DNA from: Pseudomonas solani
Lineage (GTDB): Bacteria; Pseudomonadota; Gammaproteobacteria; Pseudomonadales; Pseudomonadaceae
Direction: 5' to 3'
Assembly (NCBI RefSeq): GCF_026072635.1
Contig: NZ_AP023081.1
Coordinates: 3,530,501-3,594,500, forward strand
DNA length: 64,000 nt
Below, piece by piece: positions 40,633-48,578 of this stretch. The first letter of the stretch is position 1. Each line of letters opens with the position of its first letter. The notes beneath the pieces are model-generated. The model saw only the letters and a program-made list of their open reading frames with translations. It made no database searches and was not told where the DNA came from. The translations under genes and the position numbers were made by a program.

Positions 40633-41222
40633 TCTTCACTCCCAAACAATTGACGATCGATCAGGTCACAGAGGCAATGGATGGCTAGCAGGTGGACTTC
40701 CTGGATGCGCGCCGTGGACTTGGCGGGCACGCGTATCTCGACATCTTCCGGCAGCAGCAGGGAGGCCATGCCGCCACCATCACGGCCGGTCAGAGCTACG
40801 ACAATCATTTCGCGATCATGTGCGGCCTGGATGGCCTGAATGATGTTCGCCGAGTTACCGCTGGTGGAGATCGCCAGCAGGATGTCGCCGGGTTGGCCCA
40901 GGGCGCGGATCTGCTTGGAGAAGATCTCGTTGTAGCTGTAGTCGTTGGCGATCGAGGTGATGGTCGAGCTGTCGGTGGTCAATGCCAGTGCGGGCAGGCT
41001 CGGGCGCTCGCGCTCGAAGCGGTTGAGCAGCTCGGATGAGAAGTGCTGGGCGTCGCCGGCGGAGCCGCCGTTGCCGCATGCCAGGATCTTGCCCTCGTTG
41101 AGCAGTGCGTTGACCATCACCATGCTCGCGTGCTCGATGTGCGGTGCGAGCATTTCCATGGCCAGCAGCTTGGTGTCGATGCTGGCCTGGAAGAGCTGGC
41201 GGATTCGGGGTTGCATGTCCAT
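40629..41222 (-). CDS. gmhA: Phosphoheptose isomerase / SIS-domain protein
   Basis: A 197-residue SIS-domain protein. The pattern CGNGGSAGDAQHFSSELLNRF and ISTSGNSANIIQAIQ are those of GmhA, which makes sedoheptulose 7-phosphate into heptose 7-phosphate for LPS core. The same gene position in E. coli is diaA, a DnaA-binding initiator of replication, and the two are close in sequence, so a DiaA role should be considered. The start at 41222 is chosen for family N-terminus MDMQPRIRQLF; an ATG 39 bases upstream is in frame. Confidence 0.85.
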   Translation of the reverse strand: MDMQPRIRQLFQASIDTKLLAMEMLAPHIEHASMVMVNALLNEGKILACGNGGSAGDAQHFSSELLNRFERERPSLPALALTTDSSTITSIANDYSYNEIFSKQIRALGQPGDILLAISTSGNSANIIQAIQAAHDREMIVVALTGRDGGGMASLLLPEDVEIRVPAKSTARIQEVHLLAIHCLCDLIDRQLFGSEE

Positions 41223-41250
41223 CGGGTTGACCTTAAGTGGGAGCGACTGC

Positions 41251-41619
41251 TCAGGTATCAAAGGCGTTTTGCAGCCATGTCAGTCGCGGGGGTGAGTCGC
41301 CATCCATCGAGTTGATGGCGACCACGTCAAATCGGCACGGGTATCTGGCCCAGCGGGACTCCTTGAGGAGGAAGTGCTGGGCCGCGGTAATCAGCTTGGC
41401 GCGCTTGCGCGCATCGACGCTTTCCAGCGCTCCGCCCCAGGCGGCATGCCGCCGGTAGCGCACTTCGACGAATACTACTGTATCGCCGTCCAGCATGACC
41501 AGATCGAGCTCGCCCCGTGGGCATCGCCAATTGCTGGCGAGCAGGCGCAAGCCGTGTTGTTCGAGGTGGGAGCGAGCAAGTGCTTCCGCTGCTTGCCCGC
41601 TGGATTGCCGCTGGTTCAA
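41251..41619 (-). CDS. yraN: YraN/UPF0102 endonuclease-like protein
   Basis: A 122-residue protein with the restriction-endonuclease-like core of the UPF0102 family: RCPRGELDLVMLDGDTVVFVEVRYR gives the Asp/Glu-X-Arg/Lys active-site pattern, and HLEQHGLRLLASNWR is the N-terminal family segment. Its physiological role is not known. It overlaps the lpoA stop by 4 bases and is 28 bases before gmhA. Confidence 0.92.
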   Translation of the reverse strand: MNQRQSSGQAAEALARSHLEQHGLRLLASNWRCPRGELDLVMLDGDTVVFVEVRYRRHAAWGGALESVDARKRAKLITAAQHFLLKESRWARYPCRFDVVAINSMDGDSPPRLTWLQNAFDT

Positions 41620-43427
41620 GAATCGCTGTCGGGAAGTCGCTGGACCTGGCCGTCACGGAATTCGGCCCAGGGCAGTTGACGCTCGACACGTTGCGCGGGG
41701 TTGAGGCTGAGGCTGCCGGAGAGGCCGTCAACGCGGCTTTCCGGAAGCGCCTTGAGCTGGTTCAGGCGAGGAGCCAGTCGATAGGCGTCCACGCCCATTG
41801 CGTAAAGGCGGCCCAGGCTGCCACCTGCTTGCGGCCACTGGCGATCGACCTCCTGACGCAGCGGGTCGTTGCTGTTCAGCAGCCAGGGGGTTTCGCAGAA
41901 ACGGATGCCGTTCAGGTCCAGGTACTGAGCCTGGTTGTTGCTGCCGGTGAACAGGTGGGAGGTCGCATACACCGGCACATCCCCCGCGTATTGGAAGGCC
42001 AGGGTCGGCTTGATCTGCTGGGCCTGCTGCGGGGTGGCGGCGAGGAAGATGAAGTCGACGTCCTGGCGGCGGGAGGGTTGGGCGGCAACCTGCGTGCCCA
42101 GCGTGCCTTGCAGGCGCTTGGCACGCGATTCGCTCTGGCGCAGCTGGAACAGGTCGGCGATCTGCTGGGCGAGTTCGACCGGTTGGTCGACATGTTCGGC
42201 GGCGATCAGGCTGCCACCGGACTGTTCCCAGCTCTGGCGGAAGGCGTTGAGTACGCGGTCACCCCATTCGCCGCGAGGCACCAGGGCCACGGCGCGGCGC
42301 ATGCCGTCACCCCAGGCGCGGCGTGCCACTTCGCGGGCTTCATCCTCGGCGGCGAGACCGAACTGGAACAGTTGGGCGGGGCCTTCTTGGCCGGCGTCGC
42401 TGTAGTTCAGGGCCAGGGTGGTGATGGGCAACTGCTCGCGGTCGCTCATCTGCTTGACCAGGGGCTTCTCCAGCGGGCCAACCACCAGTTGCACGCCATC
42501 TGCTTGGGCCTGGCGATAGAAGTCGTCCAGGGAGCTGAGGTGCGAGCTGTCATACAGCTGGATGGCCGGAGGGTTCTGGCCGGCCTGCTGGGCTTGATAG
42601 TGGGCGGCGAGGAAACCGTCGCGCAGGGCGCGGGCGACGGAGGCGAGAGGGCCTTCCTGGGGCAGGAGGAGGGCGATCTTGGTCAAGGGCTGATTGGCCA
42701 GTTCCTTCAGTTTGGCCAGCGGTGCCGGCAGTGCTTCGGCGGCCGGGTGCTGGGGGTGCTGGGTGCGCCAGGACTCGATGGCGGCCTGCTGTTGTTCCAG
42801 GGTGCCGGCGCCTTTGGTTACACGGGCCAGTTCCATCCAGCCCGCGAGGTCGGCGTCGCCGCCCGCCTGGAGCTGATCGGCCGGCAGGTTGGAGACCAGC
42901 GTCCAGATGGCTTCATGGTTGGTCTTCTCGGCTTCGCCATTGAGCAGCGGGGCGATGAATACGCGCTCACGGGCTGCCGCGAGGTTCTGGCCATCGGCCT
43001 CCAGGGCGCGGGCGCGAACCAGTTGGGTGCGGGTCTGCTGTTCGACCGGCAGTTCACCCAGGCGCTCGAGGCTGGGGTGGCTCAGGGCCTTGAGTGCGCT
43101 TTTCGGCTGGTTGCGTGCCATGGCCAGTTCGGCGGCAAGCGTGCTGGCGAATACCTGCTGGGCGGGCTTGAGGCCGTCGAGCTGGACCTGCTCAAGAATG
43201 CGTGCCGAGCGGCCGATATCTTGCTGCTTGTATGCCAGGTCGGCAGCGGAGAGGCGCAGCGAGGCCGCTTGCTCGGGCTTGCTGTCGTTCGCTTGCTGAA
43301 GCATCTGCTCGATGCTGGCCTGAGGCGTGCGGGGCAGTTCGCCGAGGCTGGAGGTGGGCGAACTGCCGCAGGCGGCCAGCAGGCCGGCGAGGCAGAGTGC
43401 GGAAAGCGGGCGCAGGCAAGCGATCAT
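41616..43427 (-). CDS. lpoA: Outer-membrane activator of peptidoglycan synthase, LpoA family
   Basis: A 603-residue lipoprotein with lipobox LLAAC (Cys20). The first half is a TPR-like helical domain with repeated QQANDSKPEQAASLRLSAADLAYKQ-like patterns. The second half has a type I periplasmic-binding-protein fold (IALLLPQEGPLASVARALRDGF). LpoA stimulates PBP1A in enterobacteria; Pseudomonas homologues are often only annotated as penicillin-binding protein activators. It is divergent from rsmI. Confidence 0.92.
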   Translation of the reverse strand: MIACLRPLSALCLAGLLAACGSSPTSSLGELPRTPQASIEQMLQQANDSKPEQAASLRLSAADLAYKQQDIGRSARILEQVQLDGLKPAQQVFASTLAAELAMARNQPKSALKALSHPSLERLGELPVEQQTRTQLVRARALEADGQNLAAARERVFIAPLLNGEAEKTNHEAIWTLVSNLPADQLQAGGDADLAGWMELARVTKGAGTLEQQQAAIESWRTQHPQHPAAEALPAPLAKLKELANQPLTKIALLLPQEGPLASVARALRDGFLAAHYQAQQAGQNPPAIQLYDSSHLSSLDDFYRQAQADGVQLVVGPLEKPLVKQMSDREQLPITTLALNYSDAGQEGPAQLFQFGLAAEDEAREVARRAWGDGMRRAVALVPRGEWGDRVLNAFRQSWEQSGGSLIAAEHVDQPVELAQQIADLFQLRQSESRAKRLQGTLGTQVAAQPSRRQDVDFIFLAATPQQAQQIKPTLAFQYAGDVPVYATSHLFTGSNNQAQYLDLNGIRFCETPWLLNSNDPLRQEVDRQWPQAGGSLGRLYAMGVDAYRLAPRLNQLKALPESRVDGLSGSLSLNPAQRVERQLPWAEFRDGQVQRLPDSDS

Positions 43428-43549
43428 TTAACGATCCCGGTACTCGATCAAAGAAGCGGGGGATTGTACCCAAGGCCCGCCCGGGGTGCGATGTTGGAGG
43501 TCAGAAACGGGCTACAATGCGCGCCTTTAAGTCAATTCCGAGGTGTCTT

Positions 43550-44422
43550 GTGACCGTTTCCCCAGGCTCTGCTGTCACCTTGGGCAAGCTCTATGTGGTG
43601 GCTACGCCGATCGGCAACCTCGACGACATCAGTACCCGTGCCCTGCGGGTGCTGCGCGATGTGGCGCTTATCGCTGCCGAAGACACCCGTCATTCCGTTC
43701 GTCTGCTGCAGCATTTCGGTATCAATACGCCTCTGGCGGCTTGCCACGATCACAACGAGCGAGAGGAGGGCGGGCGTTTCCTGGCGCGCCTGCAGGCGGG
43801 CGAAGATGTGGCGCTGATCTCCGATGCGGGCACCCCGTTGATTTCCGACCCCGGCTATCACCTGGTGCGCCAGGTGCAGGCCGCAGGTATCACGGTTGTC
43901 CCGGTGCCCGGTCCCAGTGCGCTCATTGCCGCGCTATCGGCGGCGGGGCTGCCATCCGATCGCTTCATCTTCGAAGGCTTTCTTCCTGCCAAGGCAGTGG
44001 GACGTCGCTCCCGTCTGGAGCGGGTGAAGGAAGAGCCGCGTACCTTGATCTTCTACGAGGCGCCCCATCGTCTGCTCGAGTGTCTGGAGGATATGGTCAC
44101 GGTCTTCGGTGAGGAGCGCCCGGCGGTTTTGGCGAGGGAGCTGACCAAGACCTTCGAAACGCTCAAGGGCTCCCCGCTCTCGGCGTTGCGTGACTGGGTG
44201 GCTGCCGATTCCAATCAGCAGCGCGGTGAATGTGTGCTGCTGGTGGCCGGTTGGCAGGAGCCGGAGGGGGAGGGTGCGATCAGTGGCGAGGCGCTGCGTG
44301 TGCTCGATCTGCTGCTGGGCGAACTTCCCTTGAAGCGAGCTGCGGCGTTGGCTGCGGAGATCACCGGGGTGCGCAAGAACCTGCTTTACCAGGCCGCCCT
44401 GGAGCGTCAAAGCGATTCTTGA
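43550..44422 (+). CDS. rsmI: 16S rRNA 2'-O-ribose C1402 methyltransferase
   Basis: A 290-residue SAM-dependent methyltransferase of the tetrapyrrole-methylase fold that modifies C1402 of 16S rRNA together with RsmH, which is encoded in the next cluster. Signatures are LYVVATPIGNLDDIS, AAEDTRHSVRLLQHF and ISDAGTPLISDPG. A GTG start at 43550 follows GAGGTG. The longer frame upstream is not conserved. It is divergent from lpoA, a standard arrangement. Confidence 0.95.
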   Translation: MTVSPGSAVTLGKLYVVATPIGNLDDISTRALRVLRDVALIAAEDTRHSVRLLQHFGINTPLAACHDHNEREEGGRFLARLQAGEDVALISDAGTPLISDPGYHLVRQVQAAGITVVPVPGPSALIAALSAAGLPSDRFIFEGFLPAKAVGRRSRLERVKEEPRTLIFYEAPHRLLECLEDMVTVFGEERPAVLARELTKTFETLKGSPLSALRDWVAADSNQQRGECVLLVAGWQEPEGEGAISGEALRVLDLLLGELPLKRAAALAAEITGVRKNLLYQAALERQSDS

Positions 44423-44424
44423 GC

Positions 44425-44453
44425 TTGTTCTTATGCTGGCCTGCCGCTACCCT
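44425..44453 (+). promoter_or_regulatory. Candidate promoter of rnpB
   Basis: TTGTTC (44425-44430) and TACCCT (44448-44453) are 17 bases apart, and the expected start lies next to the RNA 5' end near 44463. The -35 begins 3 bases after the rsmI stop. Confidence 0.55.
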
Positions 44454-44462
44454 TGGCGGCGG

Positions 44463-44820
44463 AGAGTCGATCGGACAGTCGCTGTCTCATTTCGTTCGCG
44501 ATTTTGAGAGGGAGGAAAGTCCGGGCTCCATAGGGCAGAGTGCCAGGTAACGCCTGGGAGGCGAAAGCCTACGGAAAGTGCCACAGAAAATAACCGCCTA
44601 AGCGCGCAAGCGCCGGTAAGGGTGAAAAGGTGCGGTAAGAGCGCACCGCACGACTGGCAACAGTTCGTGGCTAGGTAAACCCCACTCGGAGCAAGACCAA
44701 ATAGGAATCCTTGGCGCGGCCCGCGTCGGATTCGGGTAGGTTGCTAAAGGCTGTCAGTGATGGCAGCCGTAGATGAATGACTGTCCACGACAGAACCCGG
44801 CTTACAGATCGACTCTCCAC
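44463..44820 (+). ncRNA. rnpB: RNase P RNA, bacterial type A
   Basis: The catalytic RNA of ribonuclease P, which trims the 5' ends of precursor tRNAs. Its terminal helix is closed by AGAGTCGATC (44463-44472) pairing with GATCGACTCT (44807-44816). The universally conserved P4 halves are visible: GGAGGAAAGTCCGGGCTCC near 44511-44529 and CAGAACCCGGCTTACAG near 44790-44808, and the internal loop motif GGTAAACCCC is near 44673. It lies between rsmI and mraZ, as in other Pseudomonas. A short T-run follows the 3' end. Confidence 0.97.
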
Positions 44821-45054
44821 TTTTTCCCACTTCCGCTTCATTCCCCTTCTTTGCCCCGCGTCCGAAATACCGAATTTGCACCACGTCTGAAATACCGAAA
44901 AAATCTTACTCTTGAGAAATTACTTTAAGTTCGCGCTCCAGCGTTCTGGTGTGCTTCATTTTTGTGCCTGAAATCCTCTGCAATATCTCTTCTTGCCCCT
45001 CCCCAAAGCTCGCTAAATCTCCGTCCTGTAAGGAATTTTCCGTCTTTGCCTGCC

Positions 45055-45084
45055 TTGACGGTGGGGCGCGCGCATTTCTATAGT
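45055..45084 (+). promoter_or_regulatory. Promoter of the dcw cluster (Pmra)
   Basis: TTGACG (45055-45060) and TATAGT (45079-45084) are separated by 18 bases, close to the sigma-70 consensus, and lie immediately upstream of the MraZ boxes. Confidence 0.75.
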
Positions 45085-45093
45085 GTGCGGAAG

Positions 45094-45128
45094 TGGTGCA
45101 AAGTGGGACGAAGTGGGATCAATTGGTA
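45094..45128 (+). promoter_or_regulatory. MraZ operator array
   Basis: Four copies of a TGGKN unit lie exactly 10 bases apart: TGGTG (45094), TGGGA (45104), TGGGA (45114) and TGGTA (45124). MraZ in E. coli and mollicutes binds TGGGN repeats with 5-base spacers, so this array is the probable site of MraZ self-control at the start of the transcript. Confidence 0.8.
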
Positions 45129-45158
45129 CGGGAAGCCTAAAAAAGGGGAAGCGCAGCC

Positions 45159-45614
45159 GTGTTTCGCGGAGCAAATGCCATCAGTCTCGACGCCAAAGGG
45201 CGCATCGCGATGCCGAGTCGGTATCGGGATGAGCTTTTTTCGCGTTGTGATGGGCAGTTGATCGTCACGATCGACGCCGTGGACCGCTGCTTGACCCTTT
45301 ATCCGCTGCCCGAGTGGGAGCTCATCGAAGCCAAGCTTCGTGAGCTGCCGTCCCTGCGTGAAGAAACCCGCCGGTTGCAACGCCTCCTGATCGGTAACGC
45401 CGTCGACCTCGAGTTAGACGGTAACGGTCGTTTCCTCGTCCCGCCGCGCTTGCGCGAGTACGCGGGCCTGGACAAGAAGGCAATGCTGGTTGGCCAGTTG
45501 AACAAGTTCCAGATATGGGACGAAGACGCCTGGAACGCGATTTCCGACGCGGACCTCATGGCAATCAAACAACCCGGCGGCCTGCCGGACGAACTGCGTG
45601 ACCTTATCCTGTGA
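45159..45614 (+). CDS. mraZ: Transcriptional regulator MraZ
   Basis: A 151-residue protein of two AbrB-like domains, with the repeated DAKGRIAMPSRYRDEL and DGNGRFLVPPRLREYAGL signatures (residues about 11-26 and 87-105). It forms a ring and binds DNA upstream of the dcw cluster, repressing it. The start is GTG at 45159, with GAAGCG upstream; the stop overlaps the rsmH GTG start. Confidence 0.96.
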   Translation: MFRGANAISLDAKGRIAMPSRYRDELFSRCDGQLIVTIDAVDRCLTLYPLPEWELIEAKLRELPSLREETRRLQRLLIGNAVDLELDGNGRFLVPPRLREYAGLDKKAMLVGQLNKFQIWDEDAWNAISDADLMAIKQPGGLPDELRDLIL

Positions 45615-46558
45615 GTACCGAAAGCAGCTTCCGCCACATCACCGTCCTGCTCGACGAGGCCGTAGAGAGTCTCGCCGTGCGTGCGGACGGCTGTTACCTG
45701 GACGGCACCTTCGGTCGCGGAGGGCACAGCCGGCTCATCCTCCAGCATCTTGGCGAGGAGGGGCGGCTACTCGGTTTCGATAAAGACCCCCAAGCCATAG
45801 CTACAGGGCAAGCGCTGGCGGCCGAAGACGGCCGCTTTGTCATTGTGCAGCGCAGTTTTGCCGAGATGGCTGGCGAGCTGGCCGAGCGCAGCCTGTCGGG
45901 CAAGGTGGACGGCGTGCTGCTCGACCTCGGGGTGTCCTCCCCGCAGTTGGATGATGCCGAGCGCGGTTTCAGCTTCCTCAACGACGGCCCCCTCGACATG
46001 CGCATGGACCCCACGCGCGGTGTCAGTGCGGCGCAGTGGATCGCCACCGCGCCCGAGGACGAGATCGCCCGTGTACTCAAGGAGTACGGCGAAGAGCGTT
46101 TTGCCAAGCGCATGGCGCGTGCCGTCGTACAGCGTCGCGTCGAGAAGCCCTTCGAGCGCACCTCTGATCTGGCTGCGGTCCTGACCGTCGCCAACCCCGC
46201 CTGGGAGAAGGGCAAGAACCCGGCTACTCGTGCTTTCCAGGGCATCCGCATCCATGTGAACAACGAACTGGGCGATCTGGAGCGCGGCCTTGAAGCTGCC
46301 CTGGAGAACCTCGCCATTGGTGGTCGCCTGGTCGTGATCAGCTTCCATTCCCTGGAAGACCGCATCGTCAAGCTGTTCATGCGCAAGCATGCCAAGGGCG
46401 AAGCGGACAAGCTGCCGCGCAACTTGCCGATCCGTCCTCCGGCCTTTGACCCGCGCTTGAAGTTGCTGGGCAAGCCGCAGTTCGCTTCCGATGCAGAATT
46501 GAAGGCCAACCCGCGCTCGCGCAGCGCGGTCATGCGCGTGGCGGAGAAGCTCAGATGA
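45611..46558 (+). CDS. rsmH: 16S rRNA N4-methyltransferase (C1402)
   Basis: SAM-dependent methyltransferase of 315 residues that places the N4-methyl on C1402 of 16S rRNA; the partner 2'-O-methylation is by RsmI. Motif I is CYLDGTFGRGGHSRLIL near residue 28, and DGVLLDLGVSSPQLDD and ISFHSLEDRIVK are family motifs. A GTG start overlaps the mraZ stop. It is the second gene of the dcw cluster. Confidence 0.97.
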   Translation: MSTESSFRHITVLLDEAVESLAVRADGCYLDGTFGRGGHSRLILQHLGEEGRLLGFDKDPQAIATGQALAAEDGRFVIVQRSFAEMAGELAERSLSGKVDGVLLDLGVSSPQLDDAERGFSFLNDGPLDMRMDPTRGVSAAQWIATAPEDEIARVLKEYGEERFAKRMARAVVQRRVEKPFERTSDLAAVLTVANPAWEKGKNPATRAFQGIRIHVNNELGDLERGLEAALENLAIGGRLVVISFHSLEDRIVKLFMRKHAKGEADKLPRNLPIRPPAFDPRLKLLGKPQFASDAELKANPRSRSAVMRVAEKLR

Positions 46559-46848
46559 GCCGCCTCTATGCCAAGCCTCTGCCAGGCGGCAGTTTCCTGA
46601 TGCTGCTGTTGTTCATCGCGGTACTGGTTTCCGCGATTGGCGTGTCCTATAGCGCGCATTGGAACAGGCAGTTGCTGAACAAGCTTTATACCGAGCTCAG
46701 CGTGCGCGACAAGGCGCAGGCCGAGTGGGGGCGCCTGGTGCTCGAGCAGAGCACCTGGACGGCGCACAACCGCATCGAGTCGCTGGCCAGCGAGCAACTG
46801 AAGATGCGCATCCCCGAGCCTGCGGAAATCCGCATGGTGGCGCCATGA
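46555..46848 (+). CDS. ftsL: Cell division protein FtsL
   Basis: A 97-residue bitopic membrane protein with a helix at about 15-35 (FLMLLLFIAVLVSAIGVSYSA) and a periplasmic coiled coil (LYTELSVRDKAQAEWGRLVLEQ). It forms the FtsQLB complex that activates the septal synthase FtsWI. It overlaps the rsmH stop by 4 bases and the ftsI start by 4. Confidence 0.95.
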   Translation: MSRLYAKPLPGGSFLMLLLFIAVLVSAIGVSYSAHWNRQLLNKLYTELSVRDKAQAEWGRLVLEQSTWTAHNRIESLASEQLKMRIPEPAEIRMVAP

Positions 46849-48578
46849 TCAAACTCGAGGGGGCGCTCTATCCCTGGCGCTTCCGGGTCGTCCTGGCATT
46901 ACTCGCGTTGATGGTGGCGGCCATTTCCTGGCGCATCGTCGACCTGCATGTCATCGACCGCGACTTCCTCAAGGGGCAGGGTGACGCGCGCAGCGTGCGG
47001 CACATCCCGATTCCTGCGCACCGTGGCCTGATCACCGATCGCAACGGCGAGCCCCTGGCCGTCAGTACCCCGGTCACCACTCTCTGGACCAACCCCAAGG
47101 ACCTGATGCCCGTGCGCGACCAGTGGCCGGTGATCGCCGCGACCCTGGGGCAGGATCCGAAGATCTTCGCCGAGCGCATCGATCAGAACGCCAATCGTGA
47201 ATTCCTTTACCTCGCTCGCGGCCTGACTCCGGAGCAGGGGCAAGCCATCCTCGCCCGCAAGCTGCCGGGTGTGTACGCCATCGAAGAGTTCCGCCGCTTC
47301 TACCCGGCCGGCGAAGTGACTGCCCATGTGGTTGGCTTCACCGACGTGGATGACCGTGGCCGTGAGGGCGTCGAGCTGTCCTTCGACCAGTGGCTGGCGG
47401 GTGTGCCCGGCAAGCGCCAGGTGCTCAAGGACCGTCGTGGCCGGCTGATCAAGGACGTGCAGGTCAGCAAGAACGCCAAGCCGGGCAAGACTCTGGCCCT
47501 GTCCATCGACCTGCGCCTGCAGTACCTCGCCCACCGCGAGCTGCGTAACGCTCTGGTGGAAAACGGCGCCAAGGCGGGCAGCCTGGTGATCGTCGACGTC
47601 AAGACCGGTGAAGTGCTGGCGATGGCCAACCAGCCCACCTACAACCCGAACAACCGCCGCAACCTGCAGCCGGCTGCCATGCGCAACCGCGCCATGATCG
47701 ACGTGTTCGAGCCCGGCTCCACCGTGAAGCCGTTCTCCATGTCCGCGGCATTGCAGAGCGGTCGCTGGAAGCCGGAAGACAAGGTCGAGGTCTACCCCGG
47801 CTCGTTGCAGATCGGTCGCTACACCATCAAGGACGTTTCCAAGACCGAGGGCCCGATCCTCGATCTGACGGGCATCCTGATCAACTCCAGCAACGTCGGC
47901 ATGAGCAAGATTGCCTTCGATATCGGCGGCGAGACCATCTACGAGACCATGCGCCAGCTCGGCCTCGGCCAGGACACTGGCCTTGGCTTCCCCGGCGAGC
48001 GCGTCGGCAACCTGCCCAACCACCGCGAGTGGCGCAAGGCCGAGACCGCGACCCTGTCCTATGGCTATGGCCTCTCGGTCACGGCGATCCAGATGGTCCA
48101 TGCCTACGCCACCCTGGCCAATCATGGGCAGGCGGTTCCGCTGTCCATGACCCGGGTCGATACCGTCCCGGTCGGCGCCCAGGTCATTCCCGACGAGGTC
48201 GCCAAGACCATGCAGGGCATGCTCCAGCAAGTGGTCGAGGCGCCGCGCGGCGTATTCCGGGCCCAGGTGCCCGGCTACCACGTTTCAGGCAAGAGCGGCA
48301 CGGCGCGCAAGGCTACGGTCGGCGCCAAGGGCTATACCCAGAACGCCTATCGCTCGCTGTTCGCGGGCTTCGCTCCGTCCACCAACCCGCGTCTGGCGAT
48401 GGTGGTGGTGATCGACGAGCCCAGCAAGGCCGGCTACTTCGGTGGCCTGGTCTCCGCACCCGTATTCGGCAGGGTCATGGCGGGCGCACTGCGCCTGATG
48501 AACATCGCCCCGGACAACCTGCCCACCGAGGAACAACAGACCGCAGCAGCGGCTACCGGCAAAGGAGGGCGTATCTGA
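46845..48578 (+). CDS. ftsI: Peptidoglycan transpeptidase FtsI (PBP3)
   Basis: A 577-residue class B penicillin-binding protein for septal cross-linking. It has a transmembrane anchor at about 15-35 and a dimerisation domain. The transpeptidase motifs are EPGSTVKPF with the nucleophile Ser near residue 292, SSN near 349 and KSGT near 484. The start at 46845 is inside the ftsL end. It is the target of many beta-lactams. Confidence 0.97.
   Translation: MIKLEGALYPWRFRVVLALLALMVAAISWRIVDLHVIDRDFLKGQGDARSVRHIPIPAHRGLITDRNGEPLAVSTPVTTLWTNPKDLMPVRDQWPVIAATLGQDPKIFAERIDQNANREFLYLARGLTPEQGQAILARKLPGVYAIEEFRRFYPAGEVTAHVVGFTDVDDRGREGVELSFDQWLAGVPGKRQVLKDRRGRLIKDVQVSKNAKPGKTLALSIDLRLQYLAHRELRNALVENGAKAGSLVIVDVKTGEVLAMANQPTYNPNNRRNLQPAAMRNRAMIDVFEPGSTVKPFSMSAALQSGRWKPEDKVEVYPGSLQIGRYTIKDVSKTEGPILDLTGILINSSNVGMSKIAFDIGGETIYETMRQLGLGQDTGLGFPGERVGNLPNHREWRKAETATLSYGYGLSVTAIQMVHAYATLANHGQAVPLSMTRVDTVPVGAQVIPDEVAKTMQGMLQQVVEAPRGVFRAQVPGYHVSGKSGTARKATVGAKGYTQNAYRSLFAGFAPSTNPRLAMVVVIDEPSKAGYFGGLVSAPVFGRVMAGALRLMNIAPDNLPTEEQQTAAAATGKGGRI

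Larger units (their letters stand above)
44825..45158 (+). other. Regulatory region upstream of the dcw cluster
   Basis: This 334-base gap between rnpB and mraZ is A/T-richer than its surroundings. It holds a twin direct repeat, CGTCCGAAATACCGAA (44859-44874) and CGTCTGAAATACCGAA (44884-44899), 25 bases apart, then a promoter and four MraZ boxes listed separately. I find no open frame with coding character here. Confidence 0.7.

Noticed and set aside
41517..43553. A 678-codon open frame on the plus strand opposite lpoA
   Set aside because: It overlaps lpoA, yraN and the rsmI start region, and its translation is a repetitive Gly/Val/Ala-rich chain typical of antisense frames in GC-rich DNA.
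44825..45158. Possible small genes in the gap upstream of mraZ
   Set aside because: A frame at 44962-45261 runs across the promoter and MraZ boxes into mraZ and has no coding character.
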